Assembly: GCA_015655115.1 (NCBI GenBank)
Contig: JAATFQ010000175.1
Coordinates: 1 to 64,000 of the forward strand
Direction: 5' to 3'
Length of the DNA stretch: 64,000 nt
Source: Sphingobacteriales bacterium
GTDB taxonomy: Bacteria; Bacteroidota; Bacteroidia; Sphingobacteriales; Sphingobacteriaceae
A program made the translations under genes and the position numbers. Below, one piece after another: positions 1-10,152 of the stretch (the stretch's first letter is position 1; every line of letters begins with the position of its first letter). Under the pieces are notes generated by a model. The model ran no database searches, had not been told where the DNA came from, and saw nothing but the letters and a program-made list of their open reading frames with translations.

Positions 1-330
1 CAGCTGGTACTTAATCCAGATGTAACTACACGTTCAAGAGGGGTAATGGAGAAATGCTCAATGTGTATCCAGCGTATTCAGGCAGGTAAGTTAACTGCTA
101 AAATGGAGAAACGCCCATTGAAAGACGGAGATATTAAAATGGCATGTCAGGAAGCTTGTTCGGCTAATGCAATTATATTTGGCGACGGCAATGATCCTAA
201 CTCTGAAGTATCGAAAGCATTGCGTAGTGAGCGTACTTACTATGTACTTGAAGAAATCAATACTCAGCCAGGTATAGGTTACATGACTAAAATTAGAAAC
301 ACAGATTCATTACCAACAGTAGTAGCGTAA
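1..330 (+). CDS. actB: Alternative complex III Fe-S/molybdopterin-like subunit ActB, C-terminal fragment (5' truncated by window edge)
   Basis: Frame open from base 1 ([22 protein letters not shown]...); ferredoxin-like Cys pattern [12 protein letters not shown] / [10 protein letters not shown]; directly upstream of actC-F. Confidence 0.85.
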   Translation, partial: QLVLNPDVTTRSRGVMEKCSMCIQRIQAGKLTAKMEKRPLKDGDIKMACQEACSANAIIFGDGNDPNSEVSKALRSERTYYVLEEINTQPGIGYMTKIRNTDSLPTVVA

Positions 331-354
331 GCTGATAATAAAGAAAATTACATT

Positions 355-1827
355 ATGTCAGGACATAACGAATCAATATTAAGAGAACCACTAATCACAG
401 GCAGTGATATCACGTATGCAAAAATTACGGATGATATTTTAATGCCGGTTGAGAACAAGCCTAACAGGGCATGGTGGATAGGTTTTATAGCTGCCCTTTG
501 CGGGGCTACCTTATGGCTTGTTGCTGTGAGTTATACTTTCTGGTTCGGTATCGGATCGTGGGGGCTGAACAAAACAGTAGGATGGGCATGGGACATTACC
601 GGCTTCGTATGGTGGGTAGGTATCGGTCACGCCGGAACGTTGATTTCAGCAGTACTCCTGCTCTTCCGCCAGAACTGGAGAAATTCCATTAACAGGTCTG
701 CAGAGGCGATGACGATCTTCGCCGTTATCTGTGCCGCCACATATGTAGTATCCCACATGGGGCGCCCATGGTTAGCTTACTGGGTATTGCCATTGCCCAA
801 TCAGTTCGGATCATTATGGGTGAACTTTAACTCGCCCCTGGTTTGGGATATGTTTGCAATCTCTACTTACTTCTCTGTATCCTTATTATTCTGGTATACA
901 GGTTTATTACCAGATATTGCTACCATCCGTGACCGTGCTACAGGCTTACGCCGCAAGATCTATACTATCTTCTCTTTCGGATGGAGTGGTAACGTTAAAA
1001 CATGGCAACGATTTGAGACAGTGTCCCTGATCCTTGCTGGTATCTCTACACCACTGGTACTTTCGGTACACACAATTGTATCAATGGACTTTGCAACTTC
1101 GGTTATCCCGGGATGGCACACTACAATTTTCCCTCCTTATTTTGTTGCCGGAGCGATTTTCTCTGGTTTTGCAATGGTACTGACCTTGTTGCTGGTTGCA
1201 CGTAAGGTATTGGGACTGGAAAACTATATCACTATGTTCCACATTGAGTCGATGAATAAGATCATCATCTTAACGGGATCTATTGTTGGTGTGGCTTATA
1301 TCACTGAGTTTTTCATCGCCTGGTATTCGGGTTCCGAATATGAACAATATGCATTTATCAACAGATCTACCGGTCCATACTGGTGGGCATACTGGATGAT
1401 GATGACATGTAACGTAATTTCTCCACAGTTGCTTTGGTTTAAGAAAATCCGTCTGAGCATTCCTGCAACATGGATCTTATCTATTGTAGTGAATATAGGT
1501 ATGTGGTTTGAGCGTTTTGTAATTATTGTGACTTCATTGCACCGTGATTACCTTCCTTCGAGCTGGGCGATGTTCTATCCTACGTGGGTAGATGTGAGTG
1601 TCTTTGTAGGCTCTATCGGTGTATTCTTTACTTTATTCCTGTTGTTCTTAAGGGTTCTGCCTTCTATTGCTATTGCAGAGGTGAAACTATTGCTTAAAAC
1701 ATCCAGCGAGCAGGCTAAGATGGCACAGATTAAAGACGGCCACCTTGATAAAGTTTACGTAAAAGAATACGTAGAGTCTTTAGAGAAATTTGATAGTGTT
1801 AAACAAGAAGAATACGCAAAAATATAA
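355..1827 (+). CDS. actC: Alternative complex III NrfD-like quinol-interacting membrane subunit ActC
   Basis: 490 aa polytopic NrfD-like protein between ActB and DUF3341. Confidence 0.9.
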   Translation: MSGHNESILREPLITGSDITYAKITDDILMPVENKPNRAWWIGFIAALCGATLWLVAVSYTFWFGIGSWGLNKTVGWAWDITGFVWWVGIGHAGTLISAVLLLFRQNWRNSINRSAEAMTIFAVICAATYVVSHMGRPWLAYWVLPLPNQFGSLWVNFNSPLVWDMFAISTYFSVSLLFWYTGLLPDIATIRDRATGLRRKIYTIFSFGWSGNVKTWQRFETVSLILAGISTPLVLSVHTIVSMDFATSVIPGWHTTIFPPYFVAGAIFSGFAMVLTLLLVARKVLGLENYITMFHIESMNKIIILTGSIVGVAYITEFFIAWYSGSEYEQYAFINRSTGPYWWAYWMMMTCNVISPQLLWFKKIRLSIPATWILSIVVNIGMWFERFVIIVTSLHRDYLPSSWAMFYPTWVDVSVFVGSIGVFFTLFLLFLRVLPSIAIAEVKLLLKTSSEQAKMAQIKDGHLDKVYVKEYVESLEKFDSVKQEEYAKI

Positions 1828-1829
1828 CA

Positions 1830-2366
1830 ATGAGTAATATCAAATATATTTTAGGCAGTTTTGGCGATCCGGACGAAATGATGCATGGCATTGAAAAGTT
1901 ACAGGAGAACAACATTAAGATCCATGATGTTTATACGCCTATGCCTATACACGGCATCGAAGCCAAATTAGGGATTAAGAGATCAAGACTGGATATCCTG
2001 GCATTTTTCTGCGGGATTACAGGTACAGTATCGGCGTTCGCATTGATATACCTGACTTCAGTTGTAGACTGGAGAAATAATATTGGTGGTAAGCCTGCAT
2101 TTGCATTACCGGATTTTATTCCGATTATGTTTGAGCTGACCATCTTGTTTACTGCATTTGGTTTGGTAGGTTCTTATTATGCATCGTCTCACCTCTTCCC
2201 TGGAAGAGCGCCGAGGGTGATGGACTTAAGGGCTACAGATGATAGATTTGTTATCGCTGTTGATGCACAGGAGAATGTGGACCACAGTAAAATTGATGGT
2301 TTGTTATTAGAAGCTGGTGCTATTGAAGTAAAGCACAATGAAAGGAAGTATATTAGCTATGAATAA
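1830..2366 (+). CDS. actD: DUF3341 membrane protein, ActD
   Basis: 178 aa, two TM segments, position in act operon. Confidence 0.88.
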   Translation: MSNIKYILGSFGDPDEMMHGIEKLQENNIKIHDVYTPMPIHGIEAKLGIKRSRLDILAFFCGITGTVSAFALIYLTSVVDWRNNIGGKPAFALPDFIPIMFELTILFTAFGLVGSYYASSHLFPGRAPRVMDLRATDDRFVIAVDAQENVDHSKIDGLLLEAGAIEVKHNERKYISYE

Positions 2367-2943
2367 GAATAAAATAGTTGCAGCCTCATTTGTTGTTCTT
2401 GCCGCTGTTGCATCGCTGTCAGCATGTAGGAATAAAGAGAGCACAGGTTTAGAGTATGCACGTAATATGTATGATCCTATTGCTTATAATCCAGATCAGG
2501 CAAACAAGAATTTTGCAAATGGACAGACTGCACAGACGCCTCCGGCGAATACCAGTCCGGTAGGTTTTGTAAAGTATGAGTATGCAAATACTAAAGAAGG
2601 TTATGAAGCTGCGGGAGTTAGTTTAAAAAACCCTCTGGCTAAAACGCCTCAGAATATGTTATCAGGTAAACATTATTTTACTGTTTTCTGTAGCCCTTGT
2701 CATGGTGATAAAGGTGACGGTAAAGGCCACCTGGTTCAGATTGAAAAGTTTACAGGTGTTCCTGCTTATCATGGGGATGCAGCATCGTCACGTGGTGGTT
2801 TAATGAAAGACTTATCGGAAGGTAAGATCTACCATACCATTATGTACGGTTTAAATAACATGGGGTCGCACGCTTCACAACTTACTCCTGATCAAAGATG
2901 GAAAGTGGTGATGTATGTTCAACAATTACAACAAATACAATAG
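2359..2943 (+). CDS. actE: Lipoprotein mono-heme cytochrome c, ActE
   Basis: Lipobox-like LSAC; CSPCHGDKGDGKG heme c motif. ORF track start 2338 is probably too early; MNKNKIVAA start at 2359. Confidence 0.88.
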   Translation: MNKNKIVAASFVVLAAVASLSACRNKESTGLEYARNMYDPIAYNPDQANKNFANGQTAQTPPANTSPVGFVKYEYANTKEGYEAAGVSLKNPLAKTPQNMLSGKHYFTVFCSPCHGDKGDGKGHLVQIEKFTGVPAYHGDAASSRGGLMKDLSEGKIYHTIMYGLNNMGSHASQLTPDQRWKVVMYVQQLQQIQ

Positions 2944-2957
2944 AAAAGCAGATATAA

Positions 2958-4175
2958 ATGGGAACTCACAATTATAATTTAACTGAGCAGTTTGAGTTTA
3001 CAGGAAAGGCGAAAACTTTAAGTATCATAGCTATCGTAATCGGTATTGCTAGTGTTGCTTATGGTTTTACTGATCATGAACTTCATGAGCGGACTTTTGC
3101 CAACCTGTTACTGATGGCATATTATTTTGCCTGTGTATGTATGTCGGGCGTTTTCTTCTTGGCTGTTCAATTTGTAGCACAGGCCGGATGGTCTGCTTCT
3201 ATACTTCGTGTACCACAGGCAATGGCTAAAACGCTGCCTATTGCAGTAGTCATCCTGATTGCCGTTATCGGTGCAGGCTTAGCTACGCATAATCTTTACC
3301 ACCACTGGCATGCCGAAGGACTGACTGATCCTAATTCGCCAAACTATGATAAACTGATCGACGGTAAATCTGCCTTTCTGAACGTTCCTTTCTTTATGGG
3401 GCGCCAGGTGATTTTCTTAGGGATATATTGCTTTTTCGCTTTATTGCTTTCTAAGTTATCAAATAATGAAGATTTAGAAGGTGGTTTAAACTCTTATACG
3501 AAGAGCTTTAAATATTCATGTATATTTTTAGTGATCTATGGTTTCACTACGCCCATATTTGCGTTTGATACAGTGATGTCGTTAGAAGCGCACTGGTTCT
3601 CTACTATGTTCGGCTGGTATAATTTCGCAGCAATGTGGGTGAGCAGCCTGGCTACGATGGCAATCATTATCATCCTTTTAAGAAAAGCGGGATACATGCA
3701 ATGGGTAAACAATAGCCACCTCCATAACCTGGGACAATTCATATTTGGTTTCTCTATATTCTGGACTTATGTATGGTTTGCACAATTTATGCTGATCTAT
3801 TATGCCAACATGCCTGAAGAAACTGTATATTTTTATAAAAGGTTCGAGTTCTATAAATTGTGGTTCTTCCTCAATTTAGTACTGAACTTCTTATCTCCGG
3901 TATTGTTATTGATGGACCGTGATAATAAAAGACAGGAAAATATCCTGCTGGCTGTATCGATAGTAGTATTGTGCGGTCACTGGGTAGATTATTACCAGAT
4001 GATTATGCCAGGTGCTGTAAATGACGGTACAAACGGATTTGGTATTCCTGAAATTGGAACAGCTATAGGTTTTGTAGGGTTGTTTACATTTACAGTATTG
4101 ACTGCATTGAGTAAGAAACCATTAATTGCAAAGAATCACCCTCTTTTATCAGAGAGTTTGAATCATCATTTGTAG
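2958..4175 (+). CDS. actF: Alternative complex III quinol:cytochrome c oxidoreductase membrane subunit ActF
   Basis: 405 aa polytopic NrfD-like protein in act operon. Confidence 0.87.
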   Translation: MGTHNYNLTEQFEFTGKAKTLSIIAIVIGIASVAYGFTDHELHERTFANLLLMAYYFACVCMSGVFFLAVQFVAQAGWSASILRVPQAMAKTLPIAVVILIAVIGAGLATHNLYHHWHAEGLTDPNSPNYDKLIDGKSAFLNVPFFMGRQVIFLGIYCFFALLLSKLSNNEDLEGGLNSYTKSFKYSCIFLVIYGFTTPIFAFDTVMSLEAHWFSTMFGWYNFAAMWVSSLATMAIIIILLRKAGYMQWVNNSHLHNLGQFIFGFSIFWTYVWFAQFMLIYYANMPEETVYFYKRFEFYKLWFFLNLVLNFLSPVLLLMDRDNKRQENILLAVSIVVLCGHWVDYYQMIMPGAVNDGTNGFGIPEIGTAIGFVGLFTFTVLTALSKKPLIAKNHPLLSESLNHHL

Positions 4176-4237
4176 TTTTGGGAATAGAGGGTTTATCAAT
4201 TAATATAGTAGAAGTACATCGTACTACTTTTAAGAAA

Positions 4238-5500
4238 ATGAGTTTAAGAAAATTTATAAGCAATAAGACGATAGCGGCCCTGGCAGTAATTGTTACTGTG
4301 TTTGCAAATACCAGCGCATTTGCACAAGAAGCTGCCGCGGGTGCTGCCACTGCGGCTGTCGCAAAACCTGTTGATATGTTTCCGATTTATAAATCGATAG
4401 CATTTTATGCCATGTTATTTTTACTGCTATGCTTATTTATAGCAATAGTAGGAAAAGCAATGAGGGTGTATGAATTGACACGTGAAGCCCAGGAAAAATC
4501 CGCTGGTATTAACTGGGATACTGTTAATGGTGTACTTTTTGTACTTTTCTTAATCGTTGGATTGTACGGTGTTTATTTTGAATATACTGTCCACGGACAT
4601 ATGATACTGCCGGATGCAGCGTCTGAACATGGTCAGAAAATTGACCAGATGTTCAATATCACGCTGATCCTGACTACGATAGTATTCATCGGTACACATA
4701 TTGTATTGTTCTCGTTTTCTTATTTTTATAAGCACTCAGGAAAAAGAAAAGCATATTACTACCCTCATAATAATGCGTTAGAGCGTATCTGGACTATTGT
4801 TCCTGCTTTAGTGCTTACCGTATTGGTACTGATGGGGTTCCTTACCTGGAGATCTATCTTCTTTAAAATTGAAGACCCTAATCATAAACCTTTGAGTATC
4901 GAAATTACTTCTCAGCAGTTTGCGTGGACAATCCGTTATCCTGGAGCTGATGGAGTGGTAGGTTTGAAAAACTATAAATTGATTACTGGTGTCAATGCCT
5001 TAGGAATGGATTTCAAGGATAAAAACAACCTTGATGATCAAACTGCTGATGAGCTGGTGATCCCTGTAAATAAGCCGGTGAGACTGATCTTAACGAGTAA
5101 AGATGTGCTGCACAGTTTCTATATGCCACATTTCAGGATCCAGCTGAATACAGTTCCGGGTATGACTTCATATTTTGAATTTACACCTACAATTACTACT
5201 GCAGATATGCAGACTAAAGTAAATGACCCAGCCTTTAAATTCCTTTTTTACTGTTCAAAAATTTGCGGATCTGGTCACTACAACATGCAAAAGGTGGTTA
5301 GAGTGGTTTCTCAGGCTGAGTATGATGCCTGGGTAATTAAACAACCTAAGATTATCAACAATGATTTGAGAAAGGCATTTAATTTACCAATAGTACCAGA
5401 AGCAGCAGCACCTGCGGCATCGGCACCAGCTGATAGCACCGCAAAACCTGCGAAAGATTCTGCTGCTGTAGCAATGAACAAACCGGCTTTAAAAAAATAA
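4238..5500 (+). CDS. coxB: Cytochrome c oxidase subunit II
   Basis: CuA motif CSKICGSGHYNM; signal peptide after MSLRKFISNK; ORF track start (TTG 4178) probably too early. Confidence 0.92.
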   Translation: MSLRKFISNKTIAALAVIVTVFANTSAFAQEAAAGAATAAVAKPVDMFPIYKSIAFYAMLFLLLCLFIAIVGKAMRVYELTREAQEKSAGINWDTVNGVLFVLFLIVGLYGVYFEYTVHGHMILPDAASEHGQKIDQMFNITLILTTIVFIGTHIVLFSFSYFYKHSGKRKAYYYPHNNALERIWTIVPALVLTVLVLMGFLTWRSIFFKIEDPNHKPLSIEITSQQFAWTIRYPGADGVVGLKNYKLITGVNALGMDFKDKNNLDDQTADELVIPVNKPVRLILTSKDVLHSFYMPHFRIQLNTVPGMTSYFEFTPTITTADMQTKVNDPAFKFLFYCSKICGSGHYNMQKVVRVVSQAEYDAWVIKQPKIINNDLRKAFNLPIVPEAAAPAASAPADSTAKPAKDSAAVAMNKPALKK

Positions 5501-5520
5501 TTATACTGGAATAGCGCATT

Positions 5521-7419
5521 ATGTCAACTATAACATTAAACGATACACATAACAACGATCACCATGACGGTCACGACCATGGTCATCACAAACAATCTTT
5601 TATAACTAAATACGTATTTAGCCAGGATCACAAAATGATCGCTAAACAGTTTTTGATAACTGGTATCGTTATGGCTGTTATTGCAATGGGATTGTCCATC
5701 TTATTCCGTATCCAACTGGCATGGCCAGATAAAAGCTTTCCTTTCCTGGAGACGTTTTTAGGGAAATGGGCTGAAGGCGGAAGGATTAAACCTGACTTTT
5801 ACCTCGCACTGGTTACTATACATGGTACCATAATGGTGTTCTTTGTACTGACGGCAGGACTGAGTGGTACTTTCAGTAATTTACTGATCCCTCTGCAATT
5901 GGGGGTAAGGGATATGGCATCGCCATTTATGAATATGCTGTCGTACTGGTTTTTCTTTACTGCATGTGTGATCATGATGGCTTCATTCTTTATTGAAACA
6001 GGGCCTGCAAGTGCAGGTTGGACGGTATATCCGCCTTTATCTGCATTGCCTAAAGCTATTCCCGGTTCAGGATTAGGGATGACGTTGTGGTTAGCAAGTA
6101 TGTTCATCTTTGTGGCCTCACAGTTAATGGGTGGTATCAATTATGTGAGTACAGTGCTGAACATGCGTACTAAAGGGATGGACCTCTGGAAAATGCCTTT
6201 AACAATCTGGGCTTTCTTCCTTACTGCTATATTGGGTATCTTATCTTTCCCTGTATTGGTGGCTGGTGTGGTACTGCTGATCTTTGACCGTAGTTTCGGT
6301 ACAAGTTTCTACTTGTCTGATATTGTTATGGGTACGCAGGTATTGCCTAATCAGGGTGGTTCTCCAATCTTATGGCAGCATTTATTCTGGTTCTTAGGTC
6401 ACCCTGAGGTATATATTGTAATCATGCCTGCTTTGGGTATCTCTTCTGAGGTGATTTCGGTAAATTCAAGAAAACCTATTTTCGGCTACCATGCGATGGT
6501 TTATTCATTGATTGGTATTACTATTTTATCATTTATTGTATGGGGTCACCATATGTTTGTAACGGGAATGAACCCGTTGCTGGGGGGGGTATTTATGATC
6601 ACGACGCTGATCATTGCTGTACCTTCTGCTGTAAAGACTTTCAATTATCTGGCTACGCTGTGGCGCGGTAATATCAGGTTTACACCTGCTATGTTGTGTG
6701 CTATCGGTATGGTTTCCTTTTTTATCTCTGGTGGTTTAACCGGTATATTTTTAGGTAATGCATCACTGGATATCAACTTACATGATACTTACTTTGTTGT
6801 TGCCCACTTCCACCTGGTGATGGGATCTGCAGCTATTTTCGGTATGCTGGCAGGTGTTTATCACTGGTATCCTAAAATGTTCGGAAGAATGATGAATGCT
6901 AAACTGGGTTACCTGCACTTCTGGGTTACTTTCATTTGTGCTTACCTGGTATTCTTCCCGCTACACTTCTTAGGTTTAGATGGTGTGCCACGCCGTTATT
7001 ATGCATTCACCGAGTTTGAGTTTATGCAGAAATGGGTTACTGTGAATATATTCGTTACCTGGTCTGCCATCGTTGCTGCTTTAGCACAGGTTGCCTTCCT
7101 GTTTAACTTCTTCTATTCTATATTCTTCGGTAAAAAAGCTACTCAGAATCCTTGGGAAGCAAATACTTTAGAATGGACTACCCCTGTTGAGCATATCCAT
7201 GGTAACTGGCCGGGAGAGATCCCAACAGTATACCGTTGGCCATATGACTACAGTAAGCCAGGTGCTGAAGAGGATTATATTCCTCAGACTGTCCCTTACT
7301 CACAGACTATGAGCTCTAACATGCCTCACGATTTTGAGGGCAATGCTGAATCTGAACGCATACAAAGGGAATGGGATGCGAAAAATAATCCTGATAAAGC
7401 TGATGTTCACTTTCATTAA
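5521..7419 (+). CDS. coxA: Cytochrome c oxidase subunit I
   Basis: WFLGHPEVYIVIMPALG, WGHHMF, DTYFVVAHFHLVMG heme-copper oxidase motifs. Confidence 0.96.
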   Translation: MSTITLNDTHNNDHHDGHDHGHHKQSFITKYVFSQDHKMIAKQFLITGIVMAVIAMGLSILFRIQLAWPDKSFPFLETFLGKWAEGGRIKPDFYLALVTIHGTIMVFFVLTAGLSGTFSNLLIPLQLGVRDMASPFMNMLSYWFFFTACVIMMASFFIETGPASAGWTVYPPLSALPKAIPGSGLGMTLWLASMFIFVASQLMGGINYVSTVLNMRTKGMDLWKMPLTIWAFFLTAILGILSFPVLVAGVVLLIFDRSFGTSFYLSDIVMGTQVLPNQGGSPILWQHLFWFLGHPEVYIVIMPALGISSEVISVNSRKPIFGYHAMVYSLIGITILSFIVWGHHMFVTGMNPLLGGVFMITTLIIAVPSAVKTFNYLATLWRGNIRFTPAMLCAIGMVSFFISGGLTGIFLGNASLDINLHDTYFVVAHFHLVMGSAAIFGMLAGVYHWYPKMFGRMMNAKLGYLHFWVTFICAYLVFFPLHFLGLDGVPRRYYAFTEFEFMQKWVTVNIFVTWSAIVAALAQVAFLFNFFYSIFFGKKATQNPWEANTLEWTTPVEHIHGNWPGEIPTVYRWPYDYSKPGAEEDYIPQTVPYSQTMSSNMPHDFEGNAESERIQREWDAKNNPDKADVHFH

Positions 7420-7437
7420 TATCAATTTTTAAAATAT

Positions 7438-7483
7438 AAAATGAGGTTACAGACTAAGTACATACTTAGCCTGACCTCATTTT
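7438..7483 (+). terminator. Hairpin downstream of coxA
   Basis: AAAATGAGGT ... ACTAAGTAcatACTTAG ... ACCTCATTTT inverted repeat in the coxA-ctaA gap. Confidence 0.6.
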
Positions 7484-7539
7484 CATTAGTATCTCCCTGC
7501 TGTTTTTAAGCTGTATACTGGTGATGGCTTTTTACATAC

Positions 7540-8616
7540 ATGTCAATGGTTCCCAAATCTGAGAATAGATTTATCCGGTTAAACCTTATTACTATTATCA
7601 TTACGTTGGTACTTATCCTTGCAGGAGCAGTTGTACGTAGTACAGGTTCTGGTATGGGGTGTCCTGACTGGCCTAAATGTTTTGATCAGTATGTTCCACC
7701 GACGGATGTAGATCAGCTGCCAAAAGATTACAAAGAGAAGTATGTTGCTGGCAGGATTGCCAAGAATGAGCGCTTTGCTAAGCTGCTCGACAAGATGGGC
7801 AAGAGCAATCTGGCAGATAGTATCAGGCATGATCAGACGATTACTGTACCTGAAACATTTAATGTCGCTAAAACCTGGACGGAATATATCAACAGGCTGA
7901 CAGGTGCGGTTACAGGATTTTTATTGCTGGGGCTGATGATACTTTCCTTTGTGTATCGAAAAAAGGCAAAGAGGATCGTTGTACTGAGTTTCATCAATCT
8001 TATCGTCGTATTCTTCCAGGCATGGCTTGGATCGATTGTGGTCTCCACAAACCTGCTTGCATGGATAGTAACGGTCCACATGCTATTGGCCCTTGTGATA
8101 CTAGCCATATTGGTTTATACGTATTATTATAGCAGTAACCTGTACAAGCAGAATACGACTGTGATTGCCAATGTATTCTGGTTAAAACTTTTGATACTAC
8201 TGGCAATAGTGGTTAGTGTTGTGCAAATAACGCTGGGTACTGAAGTGAGGGAAGCTATAGATGCCGTTTCAAAGCAGCTGCTTTATGGGCAGCGTGATAC
8301 CTGGGTAGCTAAAATAGGGAGTATATTTTCTTATCACCGTGATATGGCAGTGGCCCTTGTTGTTGTTAACCTGTTTGTTTATCAGCTGGTGGCCGATAAA
8401 TTTGGAGGCAAAGCAACGGAGCTGAGATTAGGTAATTCTATTGCACTGGTATTACTTATACAGATTGCAAGTGGATTAATATTGTCTAACTTTGCACTGC
8501 CACCATTTTCACAAGTTATACATTTAGTGTTCTCAACCGTTCTATTTACGCTGCAGTTTTATCTCTTCCTGCTGGTATACAGGACTGACACTTATACAAA
8601 TATTAAAACAAATTAG
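7540..8616 (+). CDS. ctaA: Heme A synthase, CtaA/COX15 family
   Basis: GAVVRSTGSGMGCPDWPKCFDQYVPP and EYINRLTGAVTG motifs. Confidence 0.9.
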   Translation: MSMVPKSENRFIRLNLITIIITLVLILAGAVVRSTGSGMGCPDWPKCFDQYVPPTDVDQLPKDYKEKYVAGRIAKNERFAKLLDKMGKSNLADSIRHDQTITVPETFNVAKTWTEYINRLTGAVTGFLLLGLMILSFVYRKKAKRIVVLSFINLIVVFFQAWLGSIVVSTNLLAWIVTVHMLLALVILAILVYTYYYSSNLYKQNTTVIANVFWLKLLILLAIVVSVVQITLGTEVREAIDAVSKQLLYGQRDTWVAKIGSIFSYHRDMAVALVVVNLFVYQLVADKFGGKATELRLGNSIALVLLIQIASGLILSNFALPPFSQVIHLVFSTVLFTLQFYLFLLVYRTDTYTNIKTN

Positions 8617-8618
8617 AA

Positions 8619-9524
8619 TTGAAGTTATTTTTCTCAGATTTATCTAAGCTCATCAAATTCCGCCTTACTTTCCTGGTGGATTTCTCAGCGTCAGTTACTT
8701 TTCTGATTGGATCAAGAATGCAGGTGGCCAGGGGCGAGATGCCTGCTATTGACTGGGGCAACTGGTGGATACTGGTAGCCGGGGGGTTTTTAGTTACTGC
8801 AGCAGCAAATTGTTTTAACGAGATTATTGAAAAAGACCTTGATAAATTAATGACGCGTACAAAGGACCGGCCAATGGCTGCCGGGAGAATGACTACAGGA
8901 CAGGGTCTGGTGATGGGTTTGGTAATGGGAATGTTGGGTACGTGGTTATTAGGTAAACTAAACCTGGAAACAGGTTTGTTGTCTGTGTTCTCCATTTTTA
9001 TATATGCCTTTATCTATACTCCATTGAAACGTAGGGCACCAATTCTGGCTGTGTTTATAGGTGCTATTGCAGGTGCTTTTCCGCCGTTAATCGGTTATTT
9101 GGCCGCGCTAGGGCATATCCGTCATTTCTTTCCTATCGACTATGAAATTGCGATTATATTGTTCCTTATACAATTTGCATGGCAGTTCCCACATTTCTGG
9201 TCTATTGCATGGGTACTGGATGATGATTATAAACTGGCGGGCTTCAGGTTTTTGCCAACAAAGAAGAGAGATAAAGGGAGTGCGATCGTAATTTTTGTGA
9301 GTACACTGGTATTGATTGCCGTGAGTCTGCTGCCTACTATTTATGGTTTCGGAGGCTATTATATTGCTGGGGTCTCTATACTTGCCGGACTGATTTTTGC
9401 ATATCTGGCATTTAAATTGGTGGTGAAACTGGACATAGAAAGTGCACGCAGAGTGATGTTCTGTTCTTTCTTTTATATCCCACTGGTACAGTTGATTTTG
9501 TTATTTGATTTTATAGGTAAATAA
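8619..9524 (+). CDS. ctaB: Protoheme IX farnesyltransferase
   Basis: UbiA-family motif KDLDKLMTRTKDRPMAAGRM; adjacent to ctaA; TTG start. Confidence 0.9.
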   Translation: MKLFFSDLSKLIKFRLTFLVDFSASVTFLIGSRMQVARGEMPAIDWGNWWILVAGGFLVTAAANCFNEIIEKDLDKLMTRTKDRPMAAGRMTTGQGLVMGLVMGMLGTWLLGKLNLETGLLSVFSIFIYAFIYTPLKRRAPILAVFIGAIAGAFPPLIGYLAALGHIRHFFPIDYEIAIILFLIQFAWQFPHFWSIAWVLDDDYKLAGFRFLPTKKRDKGSAIVIFVSTLVLIAVSLLPTIYGFGGYYIAGVSILAGLIFAYLAFKLVVKLDIESARRVMFCSFFYIPLVQLILLFDFIGK

Positions 9525-9531
9525 GGTTTAT

Positions 9532-10122
9532 ATGGTACATACATTACAACAGGAAGATCTGATTCAGGATGCTGATGGTTCTTCAAAAGCTAAGAAATTT
9601 ATTCTATGGCTTTTTGTGGTATCCTCAACAATTATGTTTGGAGGATTTACCAGTTATTATATTGTGTTTGCAGCATCAAAAGGTAAGGGACATGGTTTAG
9701 TGCTTCCTGATGTGTTTATATATAGCACATTGGTACTGGTGCTGAGCAGCATATGTCTGTTTTTTGCTGCAAAGGCTGTACGTAATCAGAATGTGCAGAC
9801 ACAAAAGATACTTTTATGGTTTACACTTATATTAGGAGCAACTTTCGGTTATTTACAGGTGGATGCCTGGACAGCTTTATATCAAAGCGGAGCTACGCTT
9901 GTAAACAACAATGCGGCTATTTCTGTGATATATATTGTGTCTGGAATGCACTTATTGCATATTTTCGGTGGACTTTGTATCATTATCAATAGTCTTTGGG
10001 GTGCCTATGCTAAAGTTTCTCATCCAACAGCAGTATATCGTATAGAAATAGCTTCAATATTCTGGCATTTTATTGATATATTGTGGATATATCTTTATGT
10101 TTTTTTACTTTTGAACAGTTAG
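9532..10122 (+). CDS. Cytochrome c oxidase subunit III-like protein (copy 1)
   Basis: 196 aa, GMHLLHIFGGLC and FWHFIDILWIYLY motifs. Confidence 0.85.
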   Translation: MVHTLQQEDLIQDADGSSKAKKFILWLFVVSSTIMFGGFTSYYIVFAASKGKGHGLVLPDVFIYSTLVLVLSSICLFFAAKAVRNQNVQTQKILLWFTLILGATFGYLQVDAWTALYQSGATLVNNNAAISVIYIVSGMHLLHIFGGLCIIINSLWGAYAKVSHPTAVYRIEIASIFWHFIDILWIYLYVFLLLNS

Positions 10123-10152
10123 ACTTTTTAACAAACTATTACAATTTTTAAA

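Noticed and set aside
1-7419. act-cox fused operon
   Set aside because: The alternative complex III-aa3 supercomplex is already described in Flavobacterium; described as a feature only.
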